From assembly GCF_000373365.1 (NCBI RefSeq), contig NZ_KB891252.1, forward strand, positions 233,732 to 297,731: a stretch of 64,000 nt of DNA, written 5' to 3'. The number at the start of each line of letters is the position of its first letter. Within the stretch, counting starts at the first letter, position 1. This stretch comes from Parafrankia discariae (GTDB taxonomy: Bacteria; Actinomycetota; Actinomycetes; Frankiales; Frankiaceae). A model generated the notes under the pieces. It worked only from the letters and a program-made list of their open reading frames with translations, was not told the origin of the DNA and made no database searches. The position numbers and the translations under genes were made by a program. Of this stretch, positions 17,582 to 26,049 are shown piece after piece.

Positions 17582-18577
17582 GTGACCTCGCTGAGCTGGC
17601 TGCGCACGCTCGAGGTGGCGGACATCGCCGCCATCACCGACCTGCTGGCCGCGGCCGAGCGGGCCGACGGCAACGGCGGTGTCTCCGAGGACGTCCGCCT
17701 CACCCTCCGGTCCGGCCCGGTCGGCGGTGGCGTCGAGCACCTGGTCGCGCGCGCCGGCCCGGCGGTCGTCGGCTACGCGGCACTCGGCGGCACGGCCGGC
17801 GAACGCCAGGCCGAGCTGGTCGTCCATCCCGACCACCGCCGCGCGGGAGTCGGCACCGCGCTCGTCCGCGCCCTCCTCGAGGCGACGTCCGCGACGGACC
17901 GCACGGCGCGGCCGGCGCCGGTCTCGTTGAACGTCTGGGCGCACGGGGACACACCGGCGGCCACCGCGCTGGCCGCGCGTAACGGATTCGACCGGGAGCG
18001 GGTGCTCCTGCAACTGCGCCGGCCCCTGACGCCGGTCCGCTCCGGCGATCCGGATGATCTGCCCAGACCGATCGTCCCGGCCGACGTGACGATCCGGGCC
18101 TTCGAGGTGGGTGTGGACGAGCAGGCCTGGCTCGCCGTCAACGCCGAGGCCTTCGCCGACCACCCCGAGCAGGGCCGCTGGACACTGGACGACCTGCGTG
18201 CGCGGGAGCGGGAGCCCTGGTTCGACCCGGCCGGGTTCTTCCTCGCCGAACGGGCCGGCGCGCTGCTCGGCTTCCACTGGACGAAGGTGCACCCGCGGGA
18301 CCCGGTTCCCGATCGCTCCGACGCGCCGGACCGGTCATCCCGGCCGCCGGGGCCGATCGGCGAGGTCTATGTCGTCGGCGTGGCCTCGGCCGCGGTGGGC
18401 GCCGGGCTGGGCGCGGCGCTGACGATCGTGGGTCTGCGGCATCTGCGTGACAGCGGCCTGGCCGCGGTGATGCTCTACGTGGACGAGGACAACACGCGCG
18501 CCGTCCGCCTGTACACCCGGCTCGGCTTCCGCCGGCACGCCGCGGACGTCTCCTACCGGCACGTGGTGCGCGGCTAA
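17582..18577 (+). CDS. mshD: mycothiol synthase MshD
   Basis: Last step of mycothiol synthesis: acetyl transfer from acetyl-CoA to Cys-GlcN-Ins. The 331-residue protein is two tandem GNAT domains. The N-terminal domain (1-~150) has 'AELVVHPDHRRAGVGTALV'. The C-terminal active domain (~170-331) has 'EVYVVGVASAAVGAGLGAAL' and ends 'YTRLGFRRHAADVSYRH'. A 'FADHPEQGRWTLDDLRARE' segment matches the MshD signature. GTG start at 17582. It shares the window with mshA, but the two are not cotranscribed. Confidence 0.93.
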   Translation: MTSLSWLRTLEVADIAAITDLLAAAERADGNGGVSEDVRLTLRSGPVGGGVEHLVARAGPAVVGYAALGGTAGERQAELVVHPDHRRAGVGTALVRALLEATSATDRTARPAPVSLNVWAHGDTPAATALAARNGFDRERVLLQLRRPLTPVRSGDPDDLPRPIVPADVTIRAFEVGVDEQAWLAVNAEAFADHPEQGRWTLDDLRAREREPWFDPAGFFLAERAGALLGFHWTKVHPRDPVPDRSDAPDRSSRPPGPIGEVYVVGVASAAVGAGLGAALTIVGLRHLRDSGLAAVMLYVDEDNTRAVRLYTRLGFRRHAADVSYRHVVRG

Positions 18578-18583
18578 CCTGCC

Positions 18584-18603
18584 GTACCCGGTCAGCCGGG
18601 TAC
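18584..18603 (+). terminator. short hairpin after mshD
   Basis: A perfect 8-bp stem (gtacccgg/ccgggtac) with a 4-nt loop starts 7 nt after the mshD stop. More copies of a 'tacccggtc' motif follow (18610-18620). Likely terminator. Confidence 0.5.
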
Positions 18604-18718
18604 CCACCGCGTACCCGGTCGGCCGCCGGGCGCCGTCCGGGTCCGATGCCGTTACGCGGTCGGCCGAGCCCGGACCGGCCGGGACGGATCCGGCGACGGA
18701 CCCGCCCGGCCGAGCGGC

Positions 18719-19150
18719 TCAGGCGCCACGGCGCGACACCACTCCCGGCCACCGCTCCAGCCCGCGCGCGCCGCTCGCCCGCGTGCCGTTCGGGCGCGCG
18801 GTGCCGGAGTGGGTGCCGTTCGGGACGGCGGTCGAACCGTGGTCGACATCGATCACGGTCGTCAGATTGGTCACGGCGAGCAGCCGGTAGGTGTTCTCGT
18901 TCAGGTTCCGCAGGATCAGCCGCCCGCCCGCGGACCGCTGCCGCTGATGCGCGTAGAGGATCACGGCGAGCCCCTGCGAGTCCAGGAACGAGACCTGCTC
19001 GAGATCGACGACGATCTCACGAACTCCGGCGATTCGGGCGTCGAGCAACGCCTCCCGCAGCGGTTCCAGTGACGAGTAGTCGATCTCGCCTACCGGGTGC
19101 ACCACGACAGCGTCACGATCTGTCACTTCCACACTCACGCTGGGGACCAT
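18719..19150 (-). CDS. STAS-domain anti-sigma factor antagonist
   Basis: A 143-residue protein with a STAS domain at 1-~110 and a disordered C-terminal tail. It has the strand 'AVVVHPVGEIDYSSLEPL', then 'IVVDLEQVSFLDSQGLAVIL'. The serine in FLDSQG is the site phosphorylated by partner kinases in this family. It would bind an anti-sigma factor or RsbW-like kinase. No partner kinase or sigma factor is present nearby. Divergent from the hypothetical gene at 19645. Confidence 0.85.
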   Translation of the reverse strand: MVPSVSVEVTDRDAVVVHPVGEIDYSSLEPLREALLDARIAGVREIVVDLEQVSFLDSQGLAVILYAHQRQRSAGGRLILRNLNENTYRLLAVTNLTTVIDVDHGSTAVPNGTHSGTARPNGTRASGARGLERWPGVVSRRGA

Positions 19151-19644
19151 GGCTCCGCTGTCGGCCGAGACGACGGTGCGGGGCGGGAAGCACGGCCGGC
19201 CTGCCTCCCACGGCGCGACGCGCTCCTGACAAGCGCGATAATCCAGCCTCTACCCCGGCGGTATCCGGCTCACACCCGCGCGTCCGTCACGTTTTCCCCG
19301 TCCGCATCCGCGCGGTGGACGGGTGTGGGCCCGGCCACGGCGATCTCTTCCCGGCCGACGCCGACACCCGATGACGCCGACACCCGATGGCGTAGAACAG
19401 CCACCTCAGGCAATCTGGTTTACATGGAGCAACCGACTGGTGGAATTTACGTCTCCCTGTGGGCCGGTTTCCCCCGGGACGGTCGACCGCGACCACCCGC
19501 CCGACCTCCGCCGCCACTCCGTCGGGAAAGACGAACGCCGGGTAAAACTCCCCGCCTCGCGGGGTGTAATAGCCGAAATCCGCATGAGAGCGTCGTCCCG
19601 TGAACAGCGATCGAGCAATCCCTCGGCCGCGGACAGGAGTAACG
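19151..19644. other. intergenic region with direct repeat
   Basis: This 494-nt gap between divergent genes holds a 16-bp direct repeat (acgccgacacccgatg at 19358-19373 and overlapping onward to ~19389). The promoters of both neighbours must lie here. I find no likely gene. Confidence 0.5.
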
Positions 19645-20163
19645 ATGCCCCGATCCACCCCAGGCCCGACCACGGCCCCGACCGACGCCCTGGCATCCCC
19701 CACGCCCCCGGACGACACCGCGACGTCCCCGGGCGACACCACGATCTTCGTCAGCCGGGTCGACGGGGCCGCCGTCGCGGTGACCGTGACGCCCGGTTCG
19801 GAGGGCCGCCCGGAGCGTGGACCCGCGGGTGGGTCCGAGGGTGGTCCCGACGACGCGGCGGAGGTGACCGTGCGGCTGCGGATCGAACCGCCGGAACCGG
19901 GCCGTGCCGCCTTCACCGACCTCGAACCGGACGAGATCCGCCGCATCGTCGATCACCTCACGACGATCGTCTCGGCGCGGCCGGCCTTGTTCCGGGCCGC
20001 ACCCGACCTGGCCGAGGGCGGCGCACGGCTCACGGTCGTGGCGACCGAGGGCACAACGGCCGCGGGCCTACGCCAGGCGCTGGCCTCCGTGCCGGCCGAG
20101 GCCCGGTTGGCGGACTTCGTCACCGACGCCGAGGTCGTCCTCGTCTTCAGCCCGCACCAGTAG
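19645..20163 (+). CDS. hypothetical protein
   Basis: A 172-residue acidic protein. The N-terminus (1-~70) is Thr/Pro/Asp-rich and disordered, the C-terminal ~100 residues look folded ('AEVTVRLRIEPPEPGRAAF', 'DEIRRIVDHLTTIVSARPAL', 'DFVTDAEVVLVFSPHQ'). The ATG at 19645 is preferred because aggag lies 7 nt upstream. No recognised family. Confidence 0.6.
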   Translation: MPRSTPGPTTAPTDALASPTPPDDTATSPGDTTIFVSRVDGAAVAVTVTPGSEGRPERGPAGGSEGGPDDAAEVTVRLRIEPPEPGRAAFTDLEPDEIRRIVDHLTTIVSARPALFRAAPDLAEGGARLTVVATEGTTAAGLRQALASVPAEARLADFVTDAEVVLVFSPHQ

Positions 20164-20241
20164 CGGCCCTGAACTCGCTGGTACCGGCGGCCGGAGACCG
20201 CCGATGCCCACCGGGCGACCCTGGGAACCGCCGCGGCCCGA

Positions 20242-20271
20242 GGCGGGAACCACCGGGCCGCCGTTCCCGCC
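20242..20271. terminator. hairpin between convergent genes
   Basis: Perfect 9-bp arms (ggcgggaac at 20242-20250 and gttcccgcc at 20263-20271) enclose 12 nt between the ends of two convergent hypothetical genes. Likely bidirectional terminator. Confidence 0.55.
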
Positions 20272-20292
20272 GCGGAGCGCTACCGGGTCAGG

Positions 20293-20727
20293 TCAGCCCC
20301 CGGGGACGCCGGCCCGCCGGGTATCCAGATCGGCGCGGTCAGCGACCCAGTACGGGCCCTCGTCCTCCACCACGTCAGCCATGATCACATAGTGGTGGCC
20401 CTGGTGGCCGGTCGGCAGCAGGCAGGTCATCCCTTCGGCGCGGCACCCGGGGGCCGTGACGGTCCTCGGCGCGGACCATGACAGCCAGACCTCCTCGTTC
20501 CCCCATCCCTGCAACACCGCCATGTGGTTGTCGGGGTGGCCCTGCTGCAGCGCACAGGTCACCTCGCCGGGCACCTCGTACGCGGCCCCCGGCACGTCGT
20601 CGAGCCGCATCGCTATCTCTTCGGGCACGCGCTGCCAGGCTCCGCAGCTGCCCTCCTCCATGATCATCTCGTCGCCGTTCCCTCCGCTGTCCGCCGGAGC
20701 CCCATCGCCACCGGTTCGATCGGGCAT
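20293..20727 (-). CDS. hypothetical protein with paired Cys-His repeats
   Basis: A 144-residue protein with two similar motifs: C58-x5-H64-x3-H68 ('CALQQGHPDNH') and C102-x5-H108-x2-H111 ('CLLPTGHQGHH'). Each follows the same C-x-L-x-x-G-H pattern, so this is a duplicated module that could bind a metal ion. From memory, similar Cys/His knuckles occur in small actinomycete proteins, but I cannot name a family. The start at 20727 is a guess; a longer form would extend to 20832. Confidence 0.55.
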   Translation of the reverse strand: MPDRTGGDGAPADSGGNGDEMIMEEGSCGAWQRVPEEIAMRLDDVPGAAYEVPGEVTCALQQGHPDNHMAVLQGWGNEEVWLSWSAPRTVTAPGCRAEGMTCLLPTGHQGHHYVIMADVVEDEGPYWVADRADLDTRRAGVPGG

Positions 20728-21107
20728 ATTGGGGCACTCTTCGTGTCCACATCGCCACAAGCGCGATCGACGCACCGATATAAGCACGGACCGTCGTGAG
20801 GTCTCCCAGCAGGGCAGAAACATCCTGTTCATGGGCCCGCGCGCCTTTCATCATGTTTTGCATTCCGGCGAGCCACCACCTTCCCCACCTTCCCCCGGAA
20901 TCAGGAGAATCCGCGCTAATAGCATCCTGATCGGGTGGCTGGGTGGACCCCAGGTCGAGGCTCCGGAGCGCGGGTACCCCAGGGCTCCGGCCGGCACGCG
21001 CGCGCTCGGCGGGCGGCCTCTCGATCATGCTCCGCCTCATCATCCCCACGGCGATATCGCCGCCACTCCGAACGCGACCAGGCGCAACCGCCGTACCGGG
21101 GAAACGC
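20728..21107. other. gene-poor intergenic region
   Basis: This 380-nt gap lies between two genes on the minus strand. It contains the likely promoter of the 20293-20727 gene. It has no dyad stronger than chance and no convincing coding frame on either strand. Confidence 0.5.
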
Positions 21108-21788
21108 TCAGACCACGGATATTCCGAGCGCGGCGGCCATCGGCCCGGCGAGACTCGCCAGATCGGCCGAGTCGATCTCGGCTCCGGCCAGGCCGTCGGC
21201 TCCCACCACCGCGTCGAACCGGCATCCCCGCAACTGAGCCGCCGCGATCTGCGCGCCGGAGAAGATCGCCGAGCTGAGATCACAGTCCTCGAACCGCACA
21301 TGGTCGAGCCGGGTGTCCGTCAGGTCCAGCCCGGAGAGATCACAGTTCACGAACCGCGCCCGGCGCACCAGACAGGCCCGCAGCGCGAGCCCGTCCGCGC
21401 GCACCTGGTCGAACAGCATGTCGTTGAGCTCCCCGCGGATCCACACCGTGCCGGACACCCGGCCACCGGTGACCCGGACCCGCGTCGCGCCGCCCCCGTC
21501 GAGCACGATGCCGGCCAGGACGGCCTGATCGGCGACGACGTCGCGCAGGCGCAGGCCCGTGACCCGACCGCCGAGGACCCGGGCGCCGGCCAGGACGGTC
21601 GACTCCACCGTCGGCCCGGTCAGGCCACCGGCGTCCGGGTCGAGTTCACCGATGGCCGCGGCCAGGTCGTCGACGGTTCCGCGGACGACCCGGCGGCCAC
21701 CACCCGCGGGCGCGGCGGCACCCCCGGGCTGATCGTCCACGGCCGGGGGAAGCGGCTGCCAGAGGTCGGTTTTGCGTCGCGGTGGCAT
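21108..21788 (-). CDS. pentapeptide-repeat protein
   Basis: A 226-residue protein with a right-handed beta-helix built of A(D/N)LxX-type pentapeptides, clearest at about 130-215 ('CLVRRARFVNCDLSGLDLTD', 'RLDHVRFEDCDLSSAIFSG'). The first ~40 residues are basic and disordered. Some pentapeptide proteins mimic DNA and protect gyrase, but nothing here shows such a role. It lies 54 nt downstream of the TMEM165 gene on the same strand, so it may be controlled by the same riboswitch. Confidence 0.85.
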   Translation of the reverse strand: MPPRRKTDLWQPLPPAVDDQPGGAAAPAGGGRRVVRGTVDDLAAAIGELDPDAGGLTGPTVESTVLAGARVLGGRVTGLRLRDVVADQAVLAGIVLDGGGATRVRVTGGRVSGTVWIRGELNDMLFDQVRADGLALRACLVRRARFVNCDLSGLDLTDTRLDHVRFEDCDLSSAIFSGAQIAAAQLRGCRFDAVVGADGLAGAEIDSADLASLAGPMAAALGISVV

Positions 21789-21842
21789 GTGCGGAGTCTG
21801 TCGCGCCGCGCATCGCCGGCGAGCCCGGACCCTGCCGGGCGG

Positions 21843-22568
21843 TCAGCCGCGGATCGCGTCCACGAGCGAGATCAGCGCCAACGCCGTGAACGCGACCGCG
21901 GCGATCCGGGTGATCACCTTCACCGACAGGACACGGAGCAGCCCACGCCCGCCCACGATGGCGAGCGCCGCGACGGTCCACAGGGCGAGGACCGCACCGA
22001 GCCACACCGCCACCGGCGCGGAGAAACGGGCGGCGAGGTTCGCCGTCGAGAACTGGGTGAGGTCACCGAGCTCCGCGACGAACACGACCGCGAAGGACGT
22101 CGCCGCGACCCGCGGGAACGTGGACCGCGACGGGCCGGTGGTCCCCGCGCCGGCCGCGCTCCCCGTGGCCCCCGGGCCGGCCGGACTCGGCTCCACGCCG
22201 GCCGGGCTCGACCCCGTGCCGACCGCCGCGGCCGTCGGCGCGGGCGACGCCTCGGCGGGGCCGGACTCGGCCGGGCCGGACTCGGACTCGTCGGTGGTCT
22301 CCTCACGTCCCTCACGGAGCACCAGCGCCGCGCCGAGCGCGAACAGCAGCGCCGCGACCGCGTCGACGACCCGCCCCGGCAACAGCGAGATGACGCTGCC
22401 GGCGGCGACCGCCAGGGTCACGTGGATCACGAAGGCCGCCGCGACGCCCGTCCAGACGTAGAGGGGACGGTAGCGGCTGCCCAGCACGAGGCTCGCCACC
22501 ATCGTCTTGTCGGGTAGTTCCGCCAGGAAGATCACACCGAAGGTGACAAGTACGGCGGTGAGGCTCAC
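21843..22568 (-). CDS. TMEM165/GDT1-family cation exporter (probable Mn2+)
   Basis: A 241-residue membrane protein with two inverted halves. Each carries the family motif E-x-G/P-D-K/L-T: E17-L-P-D-K-T22 and E166-L-G-D-L-T171. The two halves are joined by a disordered linker (about 90-150) made of Ser/Gly/Ala/Pro/Glu. Bacterial members export Mn2+ and are commonly controlled by the yybP-ykoY riboswitch. The GTG start at 22568 has gagaggga 8-15 nt before it. A yybP-ykoY-like element precedes the gene, which supports manganese as substrate. Confidence 0.9.
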   Translation of the reverse strand: MSLTAVLVTFGVIFLAELPDKTMVASLVLGSRYRPLYVWTGVAAAFVIHVTLAVAAGSVISLLPGRVVDAVAALLFALGAALVLREGREETTDESESGPAESGPAEASPAPTAAAVGTGSSPAGVEPSPAGPGATGSAAGAGTTGPSRSTFPRVAATSFAVVFVAELGDLTQFSTANLAARFSAPVAVWLGAVLALWTVAALAIVGGRGLLRVLSVKVITRIAAVAFTALALISLVDAIRG

Positions 22569-22634
22569 GGCTCGGGTCCCTCTCAGTGGAGCCGGGCCGG
22601 GACGGTAGCCGCCTTCGACCCGGCATGACAGCCA

Positions 22635-22840
22635 GATCGAAGGTCTCGCCCACCTGACGGAAAGTCAGGCCCGACGGCCGGGCCCGCACAGGTCGGGCCA
22701 GTATGTCGACACGTCGGGCCGTGCGGCGGCCCAGCGAGCCGACCGACGCGGCTCGTCCGCCGCGCACGGAGCGCGATGACACGGGCGGCGGCGATCGGAC
22801 ACGGCCGGTGGCCACACGGCGGGGCTACTCCCCTTCGGCT
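22635..22840 (-). promoter_or_regulatory. yybP-ykoY (Mn2+) riboswitch with alternative-pairing expression platform
   Basis: Read on the minus strand, the 5' part is CCGAAGGGGAGTAGCCCC (rc of about 22821-22838). The invariant GGGGAGTAGC of loop L1 is clear. After a long arm comes a hairpin, then GGGCGAGACCTTCGATC (rc of 22635-22651), matching the L3 part of the aptamer. The closing stem pairs CGAAGG with CCTTCG. That CCTTCGATC can instead pair with GGTCGAAGG 15 nt downstream, giving two exclusive folds. Mn2+ aptamers of this family commonly precede TMEM165-type genes. Confidence 0.75.
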
Positions 22841-22977
22841 CCGAAGCTACCCCGAACAACGCCCTGACGGAAACCCGTGACAATCCCGCCGCGGGACGAC
22901 AACCAGGCCACGCATCGGGGACACCCGACGGAGCGCCGACCATCCATCACAGATAAGCACCATTAGCATCACTCAAG

Positions 22978-24513
22978 GTGATCGCCGATCCAGGCCGACC
23001 GCCTACCGAGCCGACGCGGTTCCTCACCACGCCCGGGCCGCCCGGCGCCGAGCCGGGCCGGGCCCGCACCGGCGGCCCGGTCCCCGGCGGTTCGGCCTCC
23101 GGCGTGGCGCCGACCGCCGTGCTGGTGGCGCCCGCCCGGCAGGCCGGCGGCCCACGCCCGGTGATCAACGCCACCGGCGTCCTCCTGCATGACGGCCTCG
23201 GCCGCGCGCCGCTGTCCACGGCGGCCCGCGCCGCGCTCGACGCCGCTGCTGGGACCTGCGACGTCGAGGTCGACCTGGCCACCGGCCGGCGCGGCCGGCG
23301 CGGTCGCACGGCGATGACCGCGCTGGCCGCGACCGTGCCGATGGCCCGTGCCGTGCACGTGGTCAACAACAACGCCGCCGCGCTCATCCTGACGGCCGCG
23401 GCGCTCGCGGGCGACCGGGAGATAGTCATCAGCCGCGGCGAGCTCGTCGAGACGGCCGACGGGTTCCGCCTGCCCGAGCTGCTGACGTCGACCGGAGCAC
23501 GGCTGCGCGAGGTGGGGGCCACAAATCGGACCACGCTCGGCGACTACGCCGACGCCATCGGCCCACGCACCGGTTTCGTACTTCGCGTACATCCGCCCAG
23601 CTACCGGGTGATCGGGCTGACGGCGGCCCCGGCGCTCGCCGATCTCGCCGAGCTGTGCGCCGGCCGCGGCGTGCCACTGGTCGGCGATCCCGGATCCGGG
23701 CTGCTGCACCCCGAGCCCGTACTGCCCGACGAACCGGACGCCTCGAGCTGGCTGAGCTGCGGGGTCAGCCTGGTCACCACCTGCGGCGACAAGCTGCTCG
23801 GTGGGCCGCAGTGCGGCCTGGTGCTGGGTCGCGCGGACCTGGTCGACCGACTGCGCCGGCACCCGCTCGCCCGGGCCCTGCGGGTGGGCAAGCTGACGTT
23901 GGCCGCGCTGGAGGCGACCCTGGGCACCGGGGACAACCCCGTCCGCAGGTCGTTGCGTGCCGAGCCCGCCGAGCTGCGGCACCGGGCCGAGCGGCTGGCG
24001 TCCTGGCTGCGGCAGTCCGGGGTCCCGGCCTCCGCGGTGACCAGCCGGGCGGTCGTCGGCTCGGACGGCGTCGACGACACCGGCCGGGCCGGGGCCGCGG
24101 TGCGCCGCGGCGCCGTCACGGCGGGACCGGGCCACAGCGGCCACCCGGGCTACTACGGGCCGGGGCCGGACGTGTGGGAGAGCGGCCTGCCGAGCGCGGC
24201 CGTCGCGCTGGACGCCACTCTCGCCGCCTTCCTGCGCCGGGGCCGCCCGTCCGTTCTGGGCCGAGTCGAGCAGGGCTGCTGTCTGCTGGACCTGCGGTCG
24301 GTTCCGCCGGACCTGGATCCCGTCCTGGCCGCGACGGTGCTGGCCGCCGCGGCCGAGTCGGGTACCGCCACCGCCGGCGACCTCCACGCGCTGTCCGTGG
24401 ACGCGCCGGGGTCCGCGGCTCCCGCGGAGGCCGACGACTGGGCGGGGCCGGCGGACTGGGCGGGGCCGGGTACCGACGCCGGGTCCGACGTCGACGCGGT
24501 GACCCTGCATTGA
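22978..24513 (+). CDS. selA: L-seryl-tRNA(Sec) selenium transferase SelA
   Basis: A 511-residue PLP enzyme that converts Ser-tRNA(Sec) to selenocysteinyl-tRNA using selenophosphate. The family start 'VINATGVLLHDGLGRAPLS' is at 62-80, 'CDVEVDLATGRRGRR' at 94-108 and the PLP lysine K272 in 'TTCGDKLLGGPQCG'. The N-terminal ~45 residues are extra and disordered; a later start near 23104 is possible since no ribosome site precedes 22978. No selB, selD or tRNA-Sec is seen in the window. A membrane-protein gene follows after 10 nt. Confidence 0.85.
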   Translation: MIADPGRPPTEPTRFLTTPGPPGAEPGRARTGGPVPGGSASGVAPTAVLVAPARQAGGPRPVINATGVLLHDGLGRAPLSTAARAALDAAAGTCDVEVDLATGRRGRRGRTAMTALAATVPMARAVHVVNNNAAALILTAAALAGDREIVISRGELVETADGFRLPELLTSTGARLREVGATNRTTLGDYADAIGPRTGFVLRVHPPSYRVIGLTAAPALADLAELCAGRGVPLVGDPGSGLLHPEPVLPDEPDASSWLSCGVSLVTTCGDKLLGGPQCGLVLGRADLVDRLRRHPLARALRVGKLTLAALEATLGTGDNPVRRSLRAEPAELRHRAERLASWLRQSGVPASAVTSRAVVGSDGVDDTGRAGAAVRRGAVTAGPGHSGHPGYYGPGPDVWESGLPSAAVALDATLAAFLRRGRPSVLGRVEQGCCLLDLRSVPPDLDPVLAATVLAAAAESGTATAGDLHALSVDAPGSAAPAEADDWAGPADWAGPGTDAGSDVDAVTLH

Positions 24514-24523
24514 GCGGACCGGC

Positions 24524-25198
24524 ATGAGCGTGGCCCTCGGGCCGGTCGACGGAGGCCCGATGGGCCATGGTCCGGTCGGCCGTGGCCCGGTGAGCCGAGA
24601 CCTGGTCAGCCGCGGCGCCGCCTGGGCCGGCGGATTCGTCGTCGTCACCCACGGCCTGGTGCACCTGCTGGTCTGGCCGGGAGCGCCGCTCGGGACGGGT
24701 GACGCGGGCGGGGGCGGCGCGGGCAGCGGTGACGCGGGCGGGGGCGGCACGGGCGGGGGCGCTCGCCTGCGCTGGAACGGCGACTCCTGGTCGTGGCAAC
24801 CGGAGTGGCTGCCGGCCCTCGTGGTCCGATCCGTCGGGGCGGCGCTGCTCACCGGCACGGTCCTCGGCTGTGTCCTGTGCGGGCTCGCGCTGCTCGGGCT
24901 GCCCGGCGTCCGCCGGTTCCCGCTGCGGGCCGGCACGGTCGGCGCCGTCTGCTCGCTCGCGCTGTTCGCCCTCGTCTGGCCCGGCCTCGAACCGGACCCG
25001 GCTGAGTTCGTCGCCGGGCCGGTACTCAGCGGGGTTCTGCTGGCCGGGGTGGGCATCGCCGCGTTCCTGCGGCGGCGGGCCCGCCGGTCCACCGGCGACG
25101 CGCCGCCCGCCGGCACACCGGCCGGCGCCGACGCACCGACCGCCGACGTACCAACCGCCGACGCACCGACCGCCGGCACGCCCGCCGGCGGCGGGTGA
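24524..25198 (+). CDS. hypothetical membrane protein with repeat segments
   Basis: A 224-residue membrane protein with about four helices (roughly 33-50, 94-118, 128-145 and 156-172). A loop at 57-80 holds Gly-Asp-Ala-Gly-rich repeats. The C-terminal tail (about 178-224) repeats Ala-Asp-x-Pro-Thr. Starts 10 nt after selA. No family recognised. It converges on the ABC permease gene with only 5 nt between them. Confidence 0.6.
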   Translation: MSVALGPVDGGPMGHGPVGRGPVSRDLVSRGAAWAGGFVVVTHGLVHLLVWPGAPLGTGDAGGGGAGSGDAGGGGTGGGARLRWNGDSWSWQPEWLPALVVRSVGAALLTGTVLGCVLCGLALLGLPGVRRFPLRAGTVGAVCSLALFALVWPGLEPDPAEFVAGPVLSGVLLAGVGIAAFLRRRARRSTGDAPPAGTPAGADAPTADVPTADAPTAGTPAGGG

Positions 25199-25203
25199 GC
25201 GGG

Positions 25204-26049
25204 TCAGGAGACCTCGCGGCGCAGGGTACGGACGAAGCCGGCCACCAGTGGCACCAGGACCCACAGCGCGGACGAGACCGCCATCTGGCCGAGATGACCG
25301 TCGAACCTCGCCTCCTGCATCCAGGTCGTCGACCGCGCGCTGTCCAGCCAGGGGCTCAGCTTCCGCAGGACGCCGAACGAGAAGACGACACCCCACAGGG
25401 TCGGGACGAGATAAACGCTCACGATCGCGGCCGCGCTCGAGCCGAACAGCGCCGCGAAACCCATCGCCGAGACCGTCCCGACCACCGAGGCGAGGACGAA
25501 TCCCAGGACGAGCAGGCCCCAGGGGTGGTCGGCGACGACCGAGCGGTCGAGTCCCCACCCGGCGACCGCCATCCCGCCCAGCGCGATCGCGAAGGTCGCG
25601 ACGACCGCGAGCAGGGACAACAGCACGCCGACCGTGAGCTTCGCGGTCAGCACCCGCGCGCGGCGCGGCTCCTGGGTGAAGGTCACCAGCACCGTGCGCT
25701 GCGTCCACTCGCTGGTCAGGGCCAGGATCACGACGACCGGCAGCAGCACGCCGTACCCGACCGAGCCGAAGCCGAGGTAGACCGACGCCCACTGGTCGAC
25801 GTCGTCCGGGAGCAGGAGCGGGACCAGCTGGCACAGGACGGACACCGCGGTGGCGACGGCCAGCAGCCAGCGCGTGGCCCGGGTGCCCAGGCACTTGTCC
25901 CACTCCACCCGCACCAGCCGGGCGAACGGGATCGGCGCGGCGGCGGGCCGTGCGGCGGCGGGCCCTGGTGTCACGGCGTCGGGGCCGGGGCCGGGGCCGG
26001 GGCCGTCGGTTGTCGTGGCGGTCTGCGTGGCGCGGGCCGCGGCGGTCAT
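25204..26049 (-). CDS. ABC-2 type transporter permease
   Basis: A 281-residue membrane permease with six helices and a basic/Pro-rich N-terminal tail (1-40). Typical features of the antibiotic or lipid exporter type: 'LVRVEWDKCLGTRATRW' N-terminal helix, 'LALTSEWTQRTVLVTFTQEP' after the second helix. Its ATG overlaps the ATPase stop by 4 nt. It works with that ATPase. Substrate unknown. Confidence 0.85.
   Translation of the reverse strand: MTAAARATQTATTTDGPGPGPGPDAVTPGPAAARPAAAPIPFARLVRVEWDKCLGTRATRWLLAVATAVSVLCQLVPLLLPDDVDQWASVYLGFGSVGYGVLLPVVVILALTSEWTQRTVLVTFTQEPRRARVLTAKLTVGVLLSLLAVVATFAIALGGMAVAGWGLDRSVVADHPWGLLVLGFVLASVVGTVSAMGFAALFGSSAAAIVSVYLVPTLWGVVFSFGVLRKLSPWLDSARSTTWMQEARFDGHLGQMAVSSALWVLVPLVAGFVRTLRREVS

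Noticed and set aside
20943..22517. 524-codon plus-strand frame
   Set aside because: Antisense to the pentapeptide and TMEM165 genes, both strongly supported by motifs.
22969..25179. 736-codon minus-strand frame across selA
   Set aside because: Opposite strand of selA and its neighbour; composition is a GC-codon shadow with no recognisable motif.
24511..25200. selB or tRNA-Sec immediately downstream of selA
   Set aside because: The following gene is a membrane protein with simple repeats; no GTPase motifs or tRNA-Sec fold are visible.
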